The notes under the pieces are model-generated. The model worked only from the letters and a program-made list of their open reading frames with translations. It had not been told where the DNA came from and did not search any database. Shown piece by piece: positions 8,810 to 16,093 of a stretch of 41,847 nt of DNA. Each line of letters begins with the position of its first letter. The stretch's first letter is position 1. The position numbers and the translations under genes were made by a program. The stretch is from HK-STAS-PATE-42 sp964461505 (GTDB taxonomy: Bacteria; Patescibacteriota; Saccharimonadia; Saccharimonadales; HK-STAS-PATE-42), in assembly GCA_964461505.1 (NCBI GenBank), contig CAYWUW010000004.1:1-41847 (forward strand). The letters are read 5' to 3'.

Positions 8810-8818
8810 TGCTAAACT
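8810..8818 (+). promoter_or_regulatory. Extended -10 promoter before the PrgI gene
   Basis: TGCTAAACT, with the -10 TAAACT at 8813-8818 running into the iterated TAAACTTAA word, lies 13 bases before ATG 8832. There is no Shine-Dalgarno. Confidence 0.55.
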
Positions 8819-8831
8819 TAAACCATAACAT

Positions 8832-9665
8832 ATGGCCACACACAAAGTTCCACAAGATGTCGAAACCGCCGATAAGCTCGTTGGTTTCTTAAGCTTAAAG
8901 CAGTTTATTTTTGTTTTAGTTGGATTCGGCCTCGGTTTTATGGCCTATAACCTTGCCAAAACCAGCTTCATTCTTGCCATTCCCTTTCTACCCTTTATTT
9001 TTGTCTGTCTCGTTCTTGGCCTCTACCAGCGCAAAGATCAGCCCGTCGAAGTCTTTTTAGCGGCCTGGCTAAAATACAAGCTCTCACCAAAAGCCAGAGT
9101 TTGGAATCAAGAAGGCTACGAGCAACATCTTATTGTAACCGCCCCAAAAAAAGAACAGATCGACTACACCAAAGGAATGACCGCTCAAGATGTCTACAAT
9201 CGCTCGCTAAGCTTAAGTTCAAACCTAGATACCGGAGGCTGGGCCACCAGAGGAGTTACCAACGCCACCGCCACCGAGCTTCTTACAAAGCCTGTCAGCG
9301 AAAGCCTTATTGATGAATCCACCTTAAAAGAAATTAAGAAAAAGTACGAATACCAGCCACCAGAAATTATTGAATCCCCCACAAAAAGCCCCGAGGACGT
9401 TTTCGATGCTAATAACGCGCCCACCGCCACAAGAGTAGAGGTCGGCATCGACCACCTTGCCCAAAGCCAATCTGCCGAAGCCAAAAACATCATCACCACG
9501 CCACCTCAGCAAGGTTTTGCCTCACAACCTCCAGTTCAACTACCACCAGATGTCACCGCCAAAGTAGAACAACTCGCCACCGCACCAGTTCCCATCACCA
9601 CCGTCTCACAACAAGCCGCCCAAACCATCGATCTAAACGCAGGCGCAGAATTCCAAATTAACTAA
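8832..9665 (+). CDS. prgI: PrgI-family T4SS membrane protein (VirB3-like), 277 aa
   Basis: The N-terminus reads HKVPQDVETADKLVGFLSLKQ, with two close membrane helices at about residues 27-41 and 43-63, followed by YQRKDQPVEVFLAAWLKYKL. This is the characteristic PrgI pattern: a short basic loop, a helix pair, then PV..FL..W..Y. The remaining 180 residues are a polar, Pro/Thr/Ala-rich tail. PrgI corresponds to VirB3 in Gram-positive-type systems and is normally followed by the VirB4 ATPase. Here the next gene is convergent and unrelated. Confidence 0.78.
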   Translation: MATHKVPQDVETADKLVGFLSLKQFIFVLVGFGLGFMAYNLAKTSFILAIPFLPFIFVCLVLGLYQRKDQPVEVFLAAWLKYKLSPKARVWNQEGYEQHLIVTAPKKEQIDYTKGMTAQDVYNRSLSLSSNLDTGGWATRGVTNATATELLTKPVSESLIDESTLKEIKKKYEYQPPEIIESPTKSPEDVFDANNAPTATRVEVGIDHLAQSQSAEAKNIITTPPQQGFASQPPVQLPPDVTAKVEQLATAPVPITTVSQQAAQTIDLNAGAEFQIN

Positions 9666-9730
9666 CATTTCCCTTCGCCCCTACAAAGAGAGCCTGAGCA
9701 ATTCTAAGTGAGGCTAAGCAAGAGTTAACC

Positions 9731-11101
9731 CTACCTTAATCCAAAGCTGCGCCGTTTTTTTACAAGCCAAGCAGCCGATTGGCGCACCAATAACTTCTGA
9801 TCTTCCTCGTCTCTTAACAAAGGTTTAATTGCTTCCTCGCTGTAAATTCCATTCTGCGAACCCTTCACTAAAACCACCATCCCCGCAACCAATTTATTCT
9901 GCAAATAATTTCCCGCCTTATACGGATTAGCAAACCACTTAAACTTAATCTCCGATGTTTTTAAAATTGGAACGTAGTACTTTTTTGCCAAAGCACCCAC
10001 CAACACAACCTCTTCTAACTTCTTTTTATTAAGATTTAGCGCCACTTCTGTGTGAGCCTCTCTTTCCAAATCTTCACTCATCTCATTAATTCCACCCAGC
10101 ACCACAACTCTTCTTCTTGTATTAAATTCATACAAAAGATCTAGCGCCGCAATGCTCACATTTGCCCCAACATTATTGTAACTATCATCAATAATAATCG
10201 AACCCTTCTTACCGGCCAGCAATCTCCCTCTGCCCGCCGCTGGAACCACCCCCTCTAAGCTTAATGCCACCTCTTTATCCATCAAACCAAACTCCACACA
10301 CACACCAATAGCCGCCGCCATCACAAAGCCAGAATGCAAATGCAATAAAGCACTTTTGATGTTAAAGATCTCCCCAACTTCAAACTTAGAATTCTCACCG
10401 CCCTCAATATTTGGCTTAAGCTTAACTAGAACTTGCCTCCGCGTTTTTAAACCAACCTCAATTAATTCTCCGGCCTTAACCACCACCTCATTATTTTCCG
10501 CACTTCCAAACCACGCCACATCCTCACACCTTTCTTCAATCTCTGGCCAATACTTCTTCGGCACTAAATCTCTACAAACCAACATTTTTTTAGAATAACC
10601 CAAAAGCCCTAGCTCTTCTTTTGCCACTTGCTCAAAATTACTAAAGTTAATTGTATGTTCTGGAGTTATTGCCGTTAAAACTCCTAACTCTAAGCTTAAG
10701 TATTTACCAAATTGCCGCATCTCTCCAGGTGTGTCAGTTCCCATTTCTAAAACTACATATTCATAAGAGCAGCGCAGTTTTGCCTTTTTTCTTAAACTTA
10801 AGTAGGCCTTAAAAATCGCCCAAGGATTATTAATGTTAGGATAATCTACCCCCAGCAACACAAACATCGTACTAAACGGATCGTTGTAAGCCCCTTTGTG
10901 CACTAAAACCGTTTTTTTAGCTCCTTTGTTCAAAGCTTCCGCCACCGCAAACTTAGTAGAAGTTTTTGCCACGCTTCCGCCAATTCCAACTAGCTTAAGC
11001 TTATGATTAAGCTTAAAAAACCTCTTAACCTGCGGAGCAAACAGGCTTATTAAAGCTCTTTTTACATACTTTTTAGTATTTACCTTAAGCTTAGCTAACA
11101 T
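9731..11101 (-). CDS. murF: MurF-like Mur ligase (456 aa)
   Basis: It has the Mur ligase order: a nucleotide-binding loop GGSVAKTS at about residues 41-48, the central ATPase region with VLEMGTDTPGEM, GVLTAITPEHTINF and KEEL, and the C-terminal region with IIDDSYNNVGANVSIAALDLL and VVVLGGINEM. MurF adds D-Ala-D-Ala to the UDP-MurNAc-tripeptide. The loop has Ala where the family has Gly (usually GTxGKT), and the N-terminal UDP-binding domain looks shortened. It could therefore be a MurF/MurT-like relative with another substrate. A set of AGATCT repeats lies in the spacer upstream. Confidence 0.75.
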   Translation of the reverse strand: MLAKLKVNTKKYVKRALISLFAPQVKRFFKLNHKLKLVGIGGSVAKTSTKFAVAEALNKGAKKTVLVHKGAYNDPFSTMFVLLGVDYPNINNPWAIFKAYLSLRKKAKLRCSYEYVVLEMGTDTPGEMRQFGKYLSLELGVLTAITPEHTINFSNFEQVAKEELGLLGYSKKMLVCRDLVPKKYWPEIEERCEDVAWFGSAENNEVVVKAGELIEVGLKTRRQVLVKLKPNIEGGENSKFEVGEIFNIKSALLHLHSGFVMAAAIGVCVEFGLMDKEVALSLEGVVPAAGRGRLLAGKKGSIIIDDSYNNVGANVSIAALDLLYEFNTRRRVVVLGGINEMSEDLEREAHTEVALNLNKKKLEEVVLVGALAKKYYVPILKTSEIKFKWFANPYKAGNYLQNKLVAGMVVLVKGSQNGIYSEEAIKPLLRDEEDQKLLVRQSAAWLVKKRRSFGLR

Positions 11102-11191
11102 TTTAATTAATACTTTTCTTTCTAAAAGATTCCTAAAAGCTCTTTTTTTATCTTTCTTCTACCACTAATCTTTTCACAAGAACCTCTATTC

Positions 11192-11250
11192 AAATCTTTT
11201 ATTTAGATCTTCAAGCTAGATCTTTAAATTAGATCTTTAAGGTCAGATCT
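11192..11250. repeat. Iteron-like AGATCT repeats, about 13-bp period
   Basis: Four AGATCT palindromes start at 11205, 11218, 11231 and 11245, and a degenerate AAATCT sits one period earlier at about 11192. The unit reads roughly TTAAAGATCT on the minus strand. They lie between the CHAP gene stop and the MurF-like start, both minus strand, so they could be an operator for the latter. Confidence 0.6.
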
Positions 11251-11256
11251 TTAAGT

Positions 11257-12456
11257 TTAATGGATGAACAAGTATTTACCAAGCTCACTGGCCGGAACAT
11301 TTCGATAAGTATTCTTACCCCATCTTGGATAATTCATATCACTCACTTTCAAGCTGCCGTCGTCATTTACAGCCTCCACAAAAGCCACGTGCCCAGCTCC
11401 ACCAATATTCTTGTGCCACAATACATCTCCTGCTCTCGGGTTTCCATCCACCGAGAATCCCGCCGCAGAAGCAGCTCTTGCCCAGCTTATTGCATTGCCC
11501 ATTCTATTTGGAACCGGCCGCCCAATATCTATCCTTCTTTTTTGAGCCCACCACGTACAATATCCATAACTATAAGTGTTACCCGAAGAAAATAAGAACC
11601 TCACCGAACCGCCTTCACTACTATTCGTATTTCCGCTTCCTCCACCAACTCTGGTAATAGAGGTTGTCGCACGCCGAACTCCACCTGGAACAACAATATT
11701 CACTCCAGCAGCAATCGCCTGATCTGGCTCCAAATCATTAAACAGCGCCACCTCCTCGACAGAAGCTCCATTAGCCTCGGCTATTTTTCTAGCCGTATCA
11801 CCTTCACTAGCCACCACCAAAGTTCCACTAATTGGCAAAATCTTAAGCTTAATACCAACTCCAACCGCATCGCCACTTAAGTTGTTGGCCCAGCGCACCG
11901 TATCCGCACTAATCGCAAACTTTTCAGCAACAGAGGCAATTGTATCTCCTTCTATCGTCACATATTCAACCACCTCACGTAAAGATCCGGCCGAAGCGGT
12001 TGTTTGCGGCTTATCAACAACCTCCGCCTGAATCGGGGCAACAGTTTTTTGGATAACTAAAGTATCCCGATACTCATTAACATTACTTGTTACTAAAAAA
12101 TCTGATTCCTGGCTTACTGCCGCTGCCAAATCCGCTGATTCAATATCTAAACTCGAAACATTTTCCTGCTCCTCGTCATCTGCGCTACGAATTAAGCTTA
12201 GGTTAGAATTACCCTGGTTGGCCTCAATTCTAGCGCTAATAAAACTCTTCGAAGCCGGAGCATCTCTTAAAGAATCCGGCCTCGCGCTCACCACAAACAA
12301 GCCAATCACCACCAAAGCCAGAGCCGCATAAATCCCATAAAAATATTTTTTGTAGGATTTAAACCCCAGCTTAAGCTTAAGCGGCTTTAATAGGTTGAGC
12401 CTTCTTAATCTATCTGTACTGTCGTTCTTGATCAGAACTTTTCTTTTGATACGAAT
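11257..12456 (-). CDS. LysM-LysM-CHAP peptidoglycan hydrolase (about 399 aa)
   Basis: Two LysM cell-wall-binding repeats (EYVTIEGDTIASVAEKFAIS... and LVVASEGDTARKIAEANGAS...) are followed by a C-terminal CHAP domain with the catalytic Cys in YGYCTWWA and the His in GAGHVAFVE. CHAP enzymes are amidases or endopeptidases that cut peptidoglycan. The first ATG/GTG/TTG in frame is TTG at 12315, which would cut into the membrane anchor. The open frame continues upstream with a basic N-terminus and YKKYFYGIYAALALVVIGLF. A strong AAAGGAGG (12467-12474) precedes an in-frame ATT at 12456. I therefore extend the gene to 12456, with the start codon uncertain. Confidence 0.8.
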   Translation of the reverse strand: MRIKRKVLIKNDSTDRLRRLNLLKPLKLKLGFKSYKKYFYGIYAALALVVIGLFVVSARPDSLRDAPASKSFISARIEANQGNSNLSLIRSADDEEQENVSSLDIESADLAAAVSQESDFLVTSNVNEYRDTLVIQKTVAPIQAEVVDKPQTTASAGSLREVVEYVTIEGDTIASVAEKFAISADTVRWANNLSGDAVGVGIKLKILPISGTLVVASEGDTARKIAEANGASVEEVALFNDLEPDQAIAAGVNIVVPGGVRRATTSITRVGGGSGNTNSSEGGSVRFLFSSGNTYSYGYCTWWAQKRRIDIGRPVPNRMGNAISWARAASAAGFSVDGNPRAGDVLWHKNIGGAGHVAFVEAVNDDGSLKVSDMNYPRWGKNTYRNVPASELGKYLFIH

Positions 12457-12559
12457 ACTAAAATCTCCTCCTTTAGTGCACCCTTTTCATATTTCAGCAA
12501 GAATAACTCTTCTTTTTTAAAAATTATAGTTAAGCTTCTAATTAAGCTTAGCAGGGGCA

Positions 12560-12921
12560 AGAAAGATTCATAAAGCCCCAGTTCTACCCTTAATGTCTAC
12601 TTTACAAAAGGCCGGAGTTTATGAGTACATATTATACCAATCTATAACCCATTTCTTCAAGATCCAACAAAAGAACCAGGGTCCACAAAAAATAATAAGA
12701 TCTAAGCAAAATAGCCAAAGAAAACCTCCGCATTTTATAGACTTGTGTAAAAACCACCAAAATAAGCCTCTCCTAAAAAAGTCTACCCCACAACAATTGT
12801 GGAAAAACTGATCTTTCTTAGCATATACTTAAGTTTAATAAGTCTTTTTATAATCAATCTTTTTTATAATATAGCTTTTTTAGGTGTTTTTATTTTTTAA
12901 AGTGAGGGTAGAAAAGGGTAA
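12560..12921. other. Probable oriC: spacer upstream of dnaA
   Basis: This 360-bp spacer holds two inverted sites that match the DnaA box TTWTNCACA exactly (TTTTACACA at 12752-12744 and TTTTCCACA at 12806-12798, minus strand). A very AT-rich tract follows from about 12830 to 12900 with two TATAAT boxes (12849-12854, 12865-12870) that could serve as unwinding element and dnaA promoter. Open frames in this stretch look non-coding. Confidence 0.65.
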
Positions 12922-14307
12922 ATGGATCAAGAAGATCTTTCCGCTGTTTGGCAATCTATTTTAGAAGAGGTTAAAAAAGATCTCAACGAAGCCAATTTTA
13001 AAACCTGGTTTCTTTCTACTCGGCTCGATTCCTTAAACCAAGAACAAAAATCAGTCACCATCAGCACCCCTAACAATTTTGTTAGCAAGAACCTACAAGA
13101 ACGCTACAGCACCCACATCACCTCTGCTTTTCAAAAACTAACTCCGCCGCTTGATATTAAAATCTTAGAATTTAAAGTCGCCGGAACCAGGCCTAATTCC
13201 GCCAGAAGAAACATCGCCCACCAAAATCATAATCAAACCCCTCGATCCGCAAACTTTAGCCCTGTCCGCAAAAAAGATCCCCGCGGTGCAGTTTTGCCAA
13301 TTAGCCCAAAATACACTTTTTCTAATTTTGTGGTCGGTTCAAGTAACGAGCTTGCCTACACCGTTGCCGAAACTATCGCTAAAGATCCGGGCCAGCGCTA
13401 CAATCCTCTCTTTATTTACGGTGGAGCCGGCCTCGGCAAAACTCACCTTATTCAGGCTGTTGCTAATACCATCTTAAGCGCCGATCCCAACAAAAACATC
13501 GTTTACACCTCTACCCAAACCTATATTAACGATTTTTTAGAAAGCATCCGCAACAAAGCTACCAGCAGTTTTAACGAAGTCTACAACAACGCCGACGTTT
13601 TAATTATCGACGACATTCAATTTATCGCAGGTAAAGATAAAACAATGGAAGAATTCTTCAATACATTCAACTTGCTTCATCAAAACAATAAGCAAATCAT
13701 TATTTCGGCCGATCAACCACCACGCTCCATTCCAACTCTGCCAGATCGCCTCCGTTCTCGCTTTGAATGGGGCATGACGGTCGATATTCAATTACCAGAT
13801 TTTGAAACCCGCTGCGCAATCATCCAATCTAAAGCCAAGCTCCAAAACATCGAGCTCGATTACGAAACAGTTGAATTTATTGCGACTAATATTAAAGAAA
13901 ATATCCGAGAACTCGAAGGCGCTCTAAATCAAATTCTTGTTTTATGCCAAGTCCAAAACATTAAGCCAGATCTCGAACTAGTCAAAAATGTTCTTAAATC
14001 TGCCACTAAATCGCCTAAACGCTTTAACCACCAACACATCACCAAGGTTTGTTGTGAGCATTTTGGGGTTGAGGAATCAGATGTTCTCAGCGCCAGAAGA
14101 GATAAAGATATTGCCCTCACTCGGCAAATTGCTATGTATTTAATGCGCACCGAACTTAAGCTTAGTCTGCCTAAAATTGCCGCTGCCGTTGGGCGCAAAG
14201 ATCACACCACCGCGCTCCATTCTATTAACAAAATTACTAAAAATATTGATGAAGATTTTAGCCTTCGTCGCCACATTAATGCAATTCGTCAAAAGCTTTA
14301 TGAATAG
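12922..14307 (+). CDS. dnaA: Chromosomal replication initiator DnaA (461 aa)
   Basis: DnaA opens the origin and loads the helicase. The N-terminal domain (about 1-80) has the W-x-x-I/L and FKTWF signature. A linker follows, then the AAA+ ATPase with Walker A GGAGLGKT (about 167-174), Walker B VLIIDDIQF (about 225) and the sensor region, and domain IV with the DNA-binding signature GRKDHTTALHSI (about 423-434). Length is normal for the family. AAAAGGG precedes the ATG. DnaA-box matches sit upstream, and dnaN follows after a 378-bp spacer, the usual origin arrangement. Confidence 0.98.
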   Translation: MDQEDLSAVWQSILEEVKKDLNEANFKTWFLSTRLDSLNQEQKSVTISTPNNFVSKNLQERYSTHITSAFQKLTPPLDIKILEFKVAGTRPNSARRNIAHQNHNQTPRSANFSPVRKKDPRGAVLPISPKYTFSNFVVGSSNELAYTVAETIAKDPGQRYNPLFIYGGAGLGKTHLIQAVANTILSADPNKNIVYTSTQTYINDFLESIRNKATSSFNEVYNNADVLIIDDIQFIAGKDKTMEEFFNTFNLLHQNNKQIIISADQPPRSIPTLPDRLRSRFEWGMTVDIQLPDFETRCAIIQSKAKLQNIELDYETVEFIATNIKENIRELEGALNQILVLCQVQNIKPDLELVKNVLKSATKSPKRFNHQHITKVCCEHFGVEESDVLSARRDKDIALTRQIAMYLMRTELKLSLPKIAAAVGRKDHTTALHSINKITKNIDEDFSLRRHINAIRQKLYE

Positions 14308-14685
14308 ATTTTTAGATAAAAACCCTTTCTTTCAATTTATCTTTTTTCTAGAACATGTAAAAAAGATGTTCAAATCTATGTTTAAAACCTGTTCAAATCT
14401 TGTGTACAGTTCTTTGGATTCTCACAGTTTTTGCAAAGAGCTTGTAGTTTTTTTTAGTACATCTTCTAATCAACCCCACAGTTTTAACACAGCTTTTCAA
14501 CAGCCTCCTCTTTCAAGGTACCACCCTGTTAATTCCTACTCTGTAAACCCTCCTTTCATCACTCTTTCCACAGCCTCTACTATTACTACTTTTTATTTTA
14601 TAGAAAGATTCAAAACTACAATCTATCTAACATTATCCTTCTTAAAACTCTACAATATAAACTTAACTTTAAGAGATTTGAGTCT
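14308..14685 (+). other. dnaA-dnaN spacer, no gene; possible second origin element
   Basis: A 378-bp AT-rich, T/C-rich stretch. I see near-matches to DnaA boxes (CTTTCCACA near 14566; other CACA-ending words near 14428 and 14485) but none perfect. An open frame running through it overlaps dnaA and has low-complexity content, so I do not call it. A TATAAA-like -10 lies near 14656 for dnaN. Confidence 0.45.
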
Positions 14686-15822
14686 ATGTTAAAAATTGAG
14701 ATCAACCGTCAAAACTTACTCAACATTCTTCAGCTAGAATCACGTGGTGCCAACCAGCATGCCGAGCTGCCTATTCTATCTTCTATCCTCATCAAAACTA
14801 ATACCGAAAAATCAACCGTTAAACTTACTTCTACTAATCTTAACCAGGCTATTCTTTCTGAAATTCCGGCCAATATTATCTCTGCCGGAACCATCGCCGT
14901 GCCTGCTCGAATTACCCTCGAATTCCTCTCTTCACTCAGCGAAGAAACCGTCACTCTAGAAGAAGGTAAAAACCTTAAGCTTAGAATCTCAACCAAAAAC
15001 CATCAATCTACAATCTACTTGCTTAACCCGGATGAATATCCAGAAATTCCGCAAATCTCTGAAAACCAAAAAATTGAACTCAGCAGATCCGATCTAAAAG
15101 ATGCTCTAAGTGCTGTTTCCCTAGCTGTTAGTAAAGATGATTCCCGCCCTGTTCTAGGTGGCGTTTTAATTTATACCCCAAGCTACGAACAGCTTTGTTT
15201 TGTTGCTACAGATGGCCACCGTCTGGCCGAAAAAACCATTTCTATCCCTCCGCTCACTAAGCTCCTAGAAAATACAATTATTCCTTCTAGCACCATTCAA
15301 GATCTTCTTAAGGTTATTCAGGCTCAAGATGCTCCAACAGTTAAGCTTCTTGCTGAAGATGATCAAATTAGTTTCTCGGTTGGTTCTGTTACCCTAATTT
15401 CACGCCTTGTTGCCGGAGATTACCCCGAATACAAAAACTTAATTCCTAATAGCAGCGAGATCAACTTTTCCGTCGATCGAGCTGAACTTCTACAAACCGT
15501 TAAAATTGCTGCTCTCTTTGCTCGGGAATCCGCCGGAACCATCTCTCTGCAAGTTGATAATGATTCACAACTCCTTACTCTCAATTCGATTGCTAACCAA
15601 ATTGGTGAAAACCATTCTCAAATTGCCATTTCTACCAATGCTAGCGGCGAGGTAAACTTAAATTCTAGATACCTAATCGATGCTCTTAATTCTTTTGATA
15701 GCGAACTGCTCACCATCCGCTTTTCTAAAGGTCTAACCCCGTTTATTATCTCTCCTGCTACGCAAGATTCTGCCAAAACCCCATTAAATCACCTCCATCT
15801 TATTATGCCGCTTAACATTTAG
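14686..15822 (+). CDS. dnaN: DNA polymerase III sliding clamp, beta subunit (378 aa)
   Basis: It shows the threefold repeated clamp fold at typical length. Visible family features are an N-terminal M-K-I-E-I-x-R-x-x-L start (MLKIEINRQNLLNIL), LPILSSILI, IPARITLEFLSSL, FVATDGHRLAEKTI in the second domain, VAGDYPEYKNLIP, and a C-terminus ending in HLIMPLNI, the position of the conserved MP-x-R/I end. The ring encircles DNA and tethers polymerase. It lies downstream of dnaA on the same strand. Confidence 0.96.
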   Translation: MLKIEINRQNLLNILQLESRGANQHAELPILSSILIKTNTEKSTVKLTSTNLNQAILSEIPANIISAGTIAVPARITLEFLSSLSEETVTLEEGKNLKLRISTKNHQSTIYLLNPDEYPEIPQISENQKIELSRSDLKDALSAVSLAVSKDDSRPVLGGVLIYTPSYEQLCFVATDGHRLAEKTISIPPLTKLLENTIIPSSTIQDLLKVIQAQDAPTVKLLAEDDQISFSVGSVTLISRLVAGDYPEYKNLIPNSSEINFSVDRAELLQTVKIAALFARESAGTISLQVDNDSQLLTLNSIANQIGENHSQIAISTNASGEVNLNSRYLIDALNSFDSELLTIRFSKGLTPFIISPATQDSAKTPLNHLHLIMPLNI

Positions 15823-15833
15823 CTTTTTTAGAG

Positions 15834-15839
15834 TATAAT
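15834..15839 (+). promoter_or_regulatory. TATAAT box after dnaN
   Basis: A perfect TATAAT 12 bases past the dnaN stop, with only a weak -35. It would start a transcript near 15846 that runs into a structured spacer. Confidence 0.45.
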
Positions 15840-15845
15840 AAGTAT

Positions 15846-15980
15846 TCAAGCAAGCAATTCTAACAAATATTCTAACTAACAAAATTGGCTTGCGGTGGTG
15901 GTCTTACAGCAGTAGTCCAGTGTTTAACTTGTGCGGTTTACAGCACAAAAGCTCAGTATTTGAATCAGACTACTTTTAAG
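15846..15980 (+). ncRNA. Candidate structured RNA between dnaN and the PBP gene
   Basis: Three stems are visible. GCAAGC at 15850-15855 pairs with GCTTGC at 15888-15893, extended by AATT/AATT (15856-15859 with 15883-15886). AGTAGTC at 15911-15917 pairs with GACTACT at 15968-15974. Nested inside is CTTGTGC/GCACAA (15928-15934 with 15943-15948). A promoter-like TATAAT lies just upstream and TTTT follows the closing stem. I do not recognise an RNA family. A leader of the downstream PBP gene is an alternative. Confidence 0.35.
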
Positions 15981-16093
15981 CTAAAGCTTTACATTAAGAT
16001 TTGATATAAAGTTTAAGATAAAATTCCTCTTACTAAGCTTAATTAACACCTCCACTTTTATTAAACTGCTTACCAATTTGTAAATTTTAAGAT

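Noticed and set aside
9666..9730. Hairpin AGCCT/AGGCT between convergent PrgI and MurF-like genes
   Set aside because: Five pairs with a large loop and no T-run; too weak to call a terminator.
12593..12811. 72-aa open frame upstream of dnaA
   Set aside because: It contains the DnaA-box matches, lacks a start signal and has no protein-like pattern; treated as origin DNA.
14177..14692. 171-aa open frame across the dnaA-dnaN spacer
   Set aside because: It begins inside dnaA in another frame, has low-complexity Phe/Ser/Thr content and covers a likely origin spacer.
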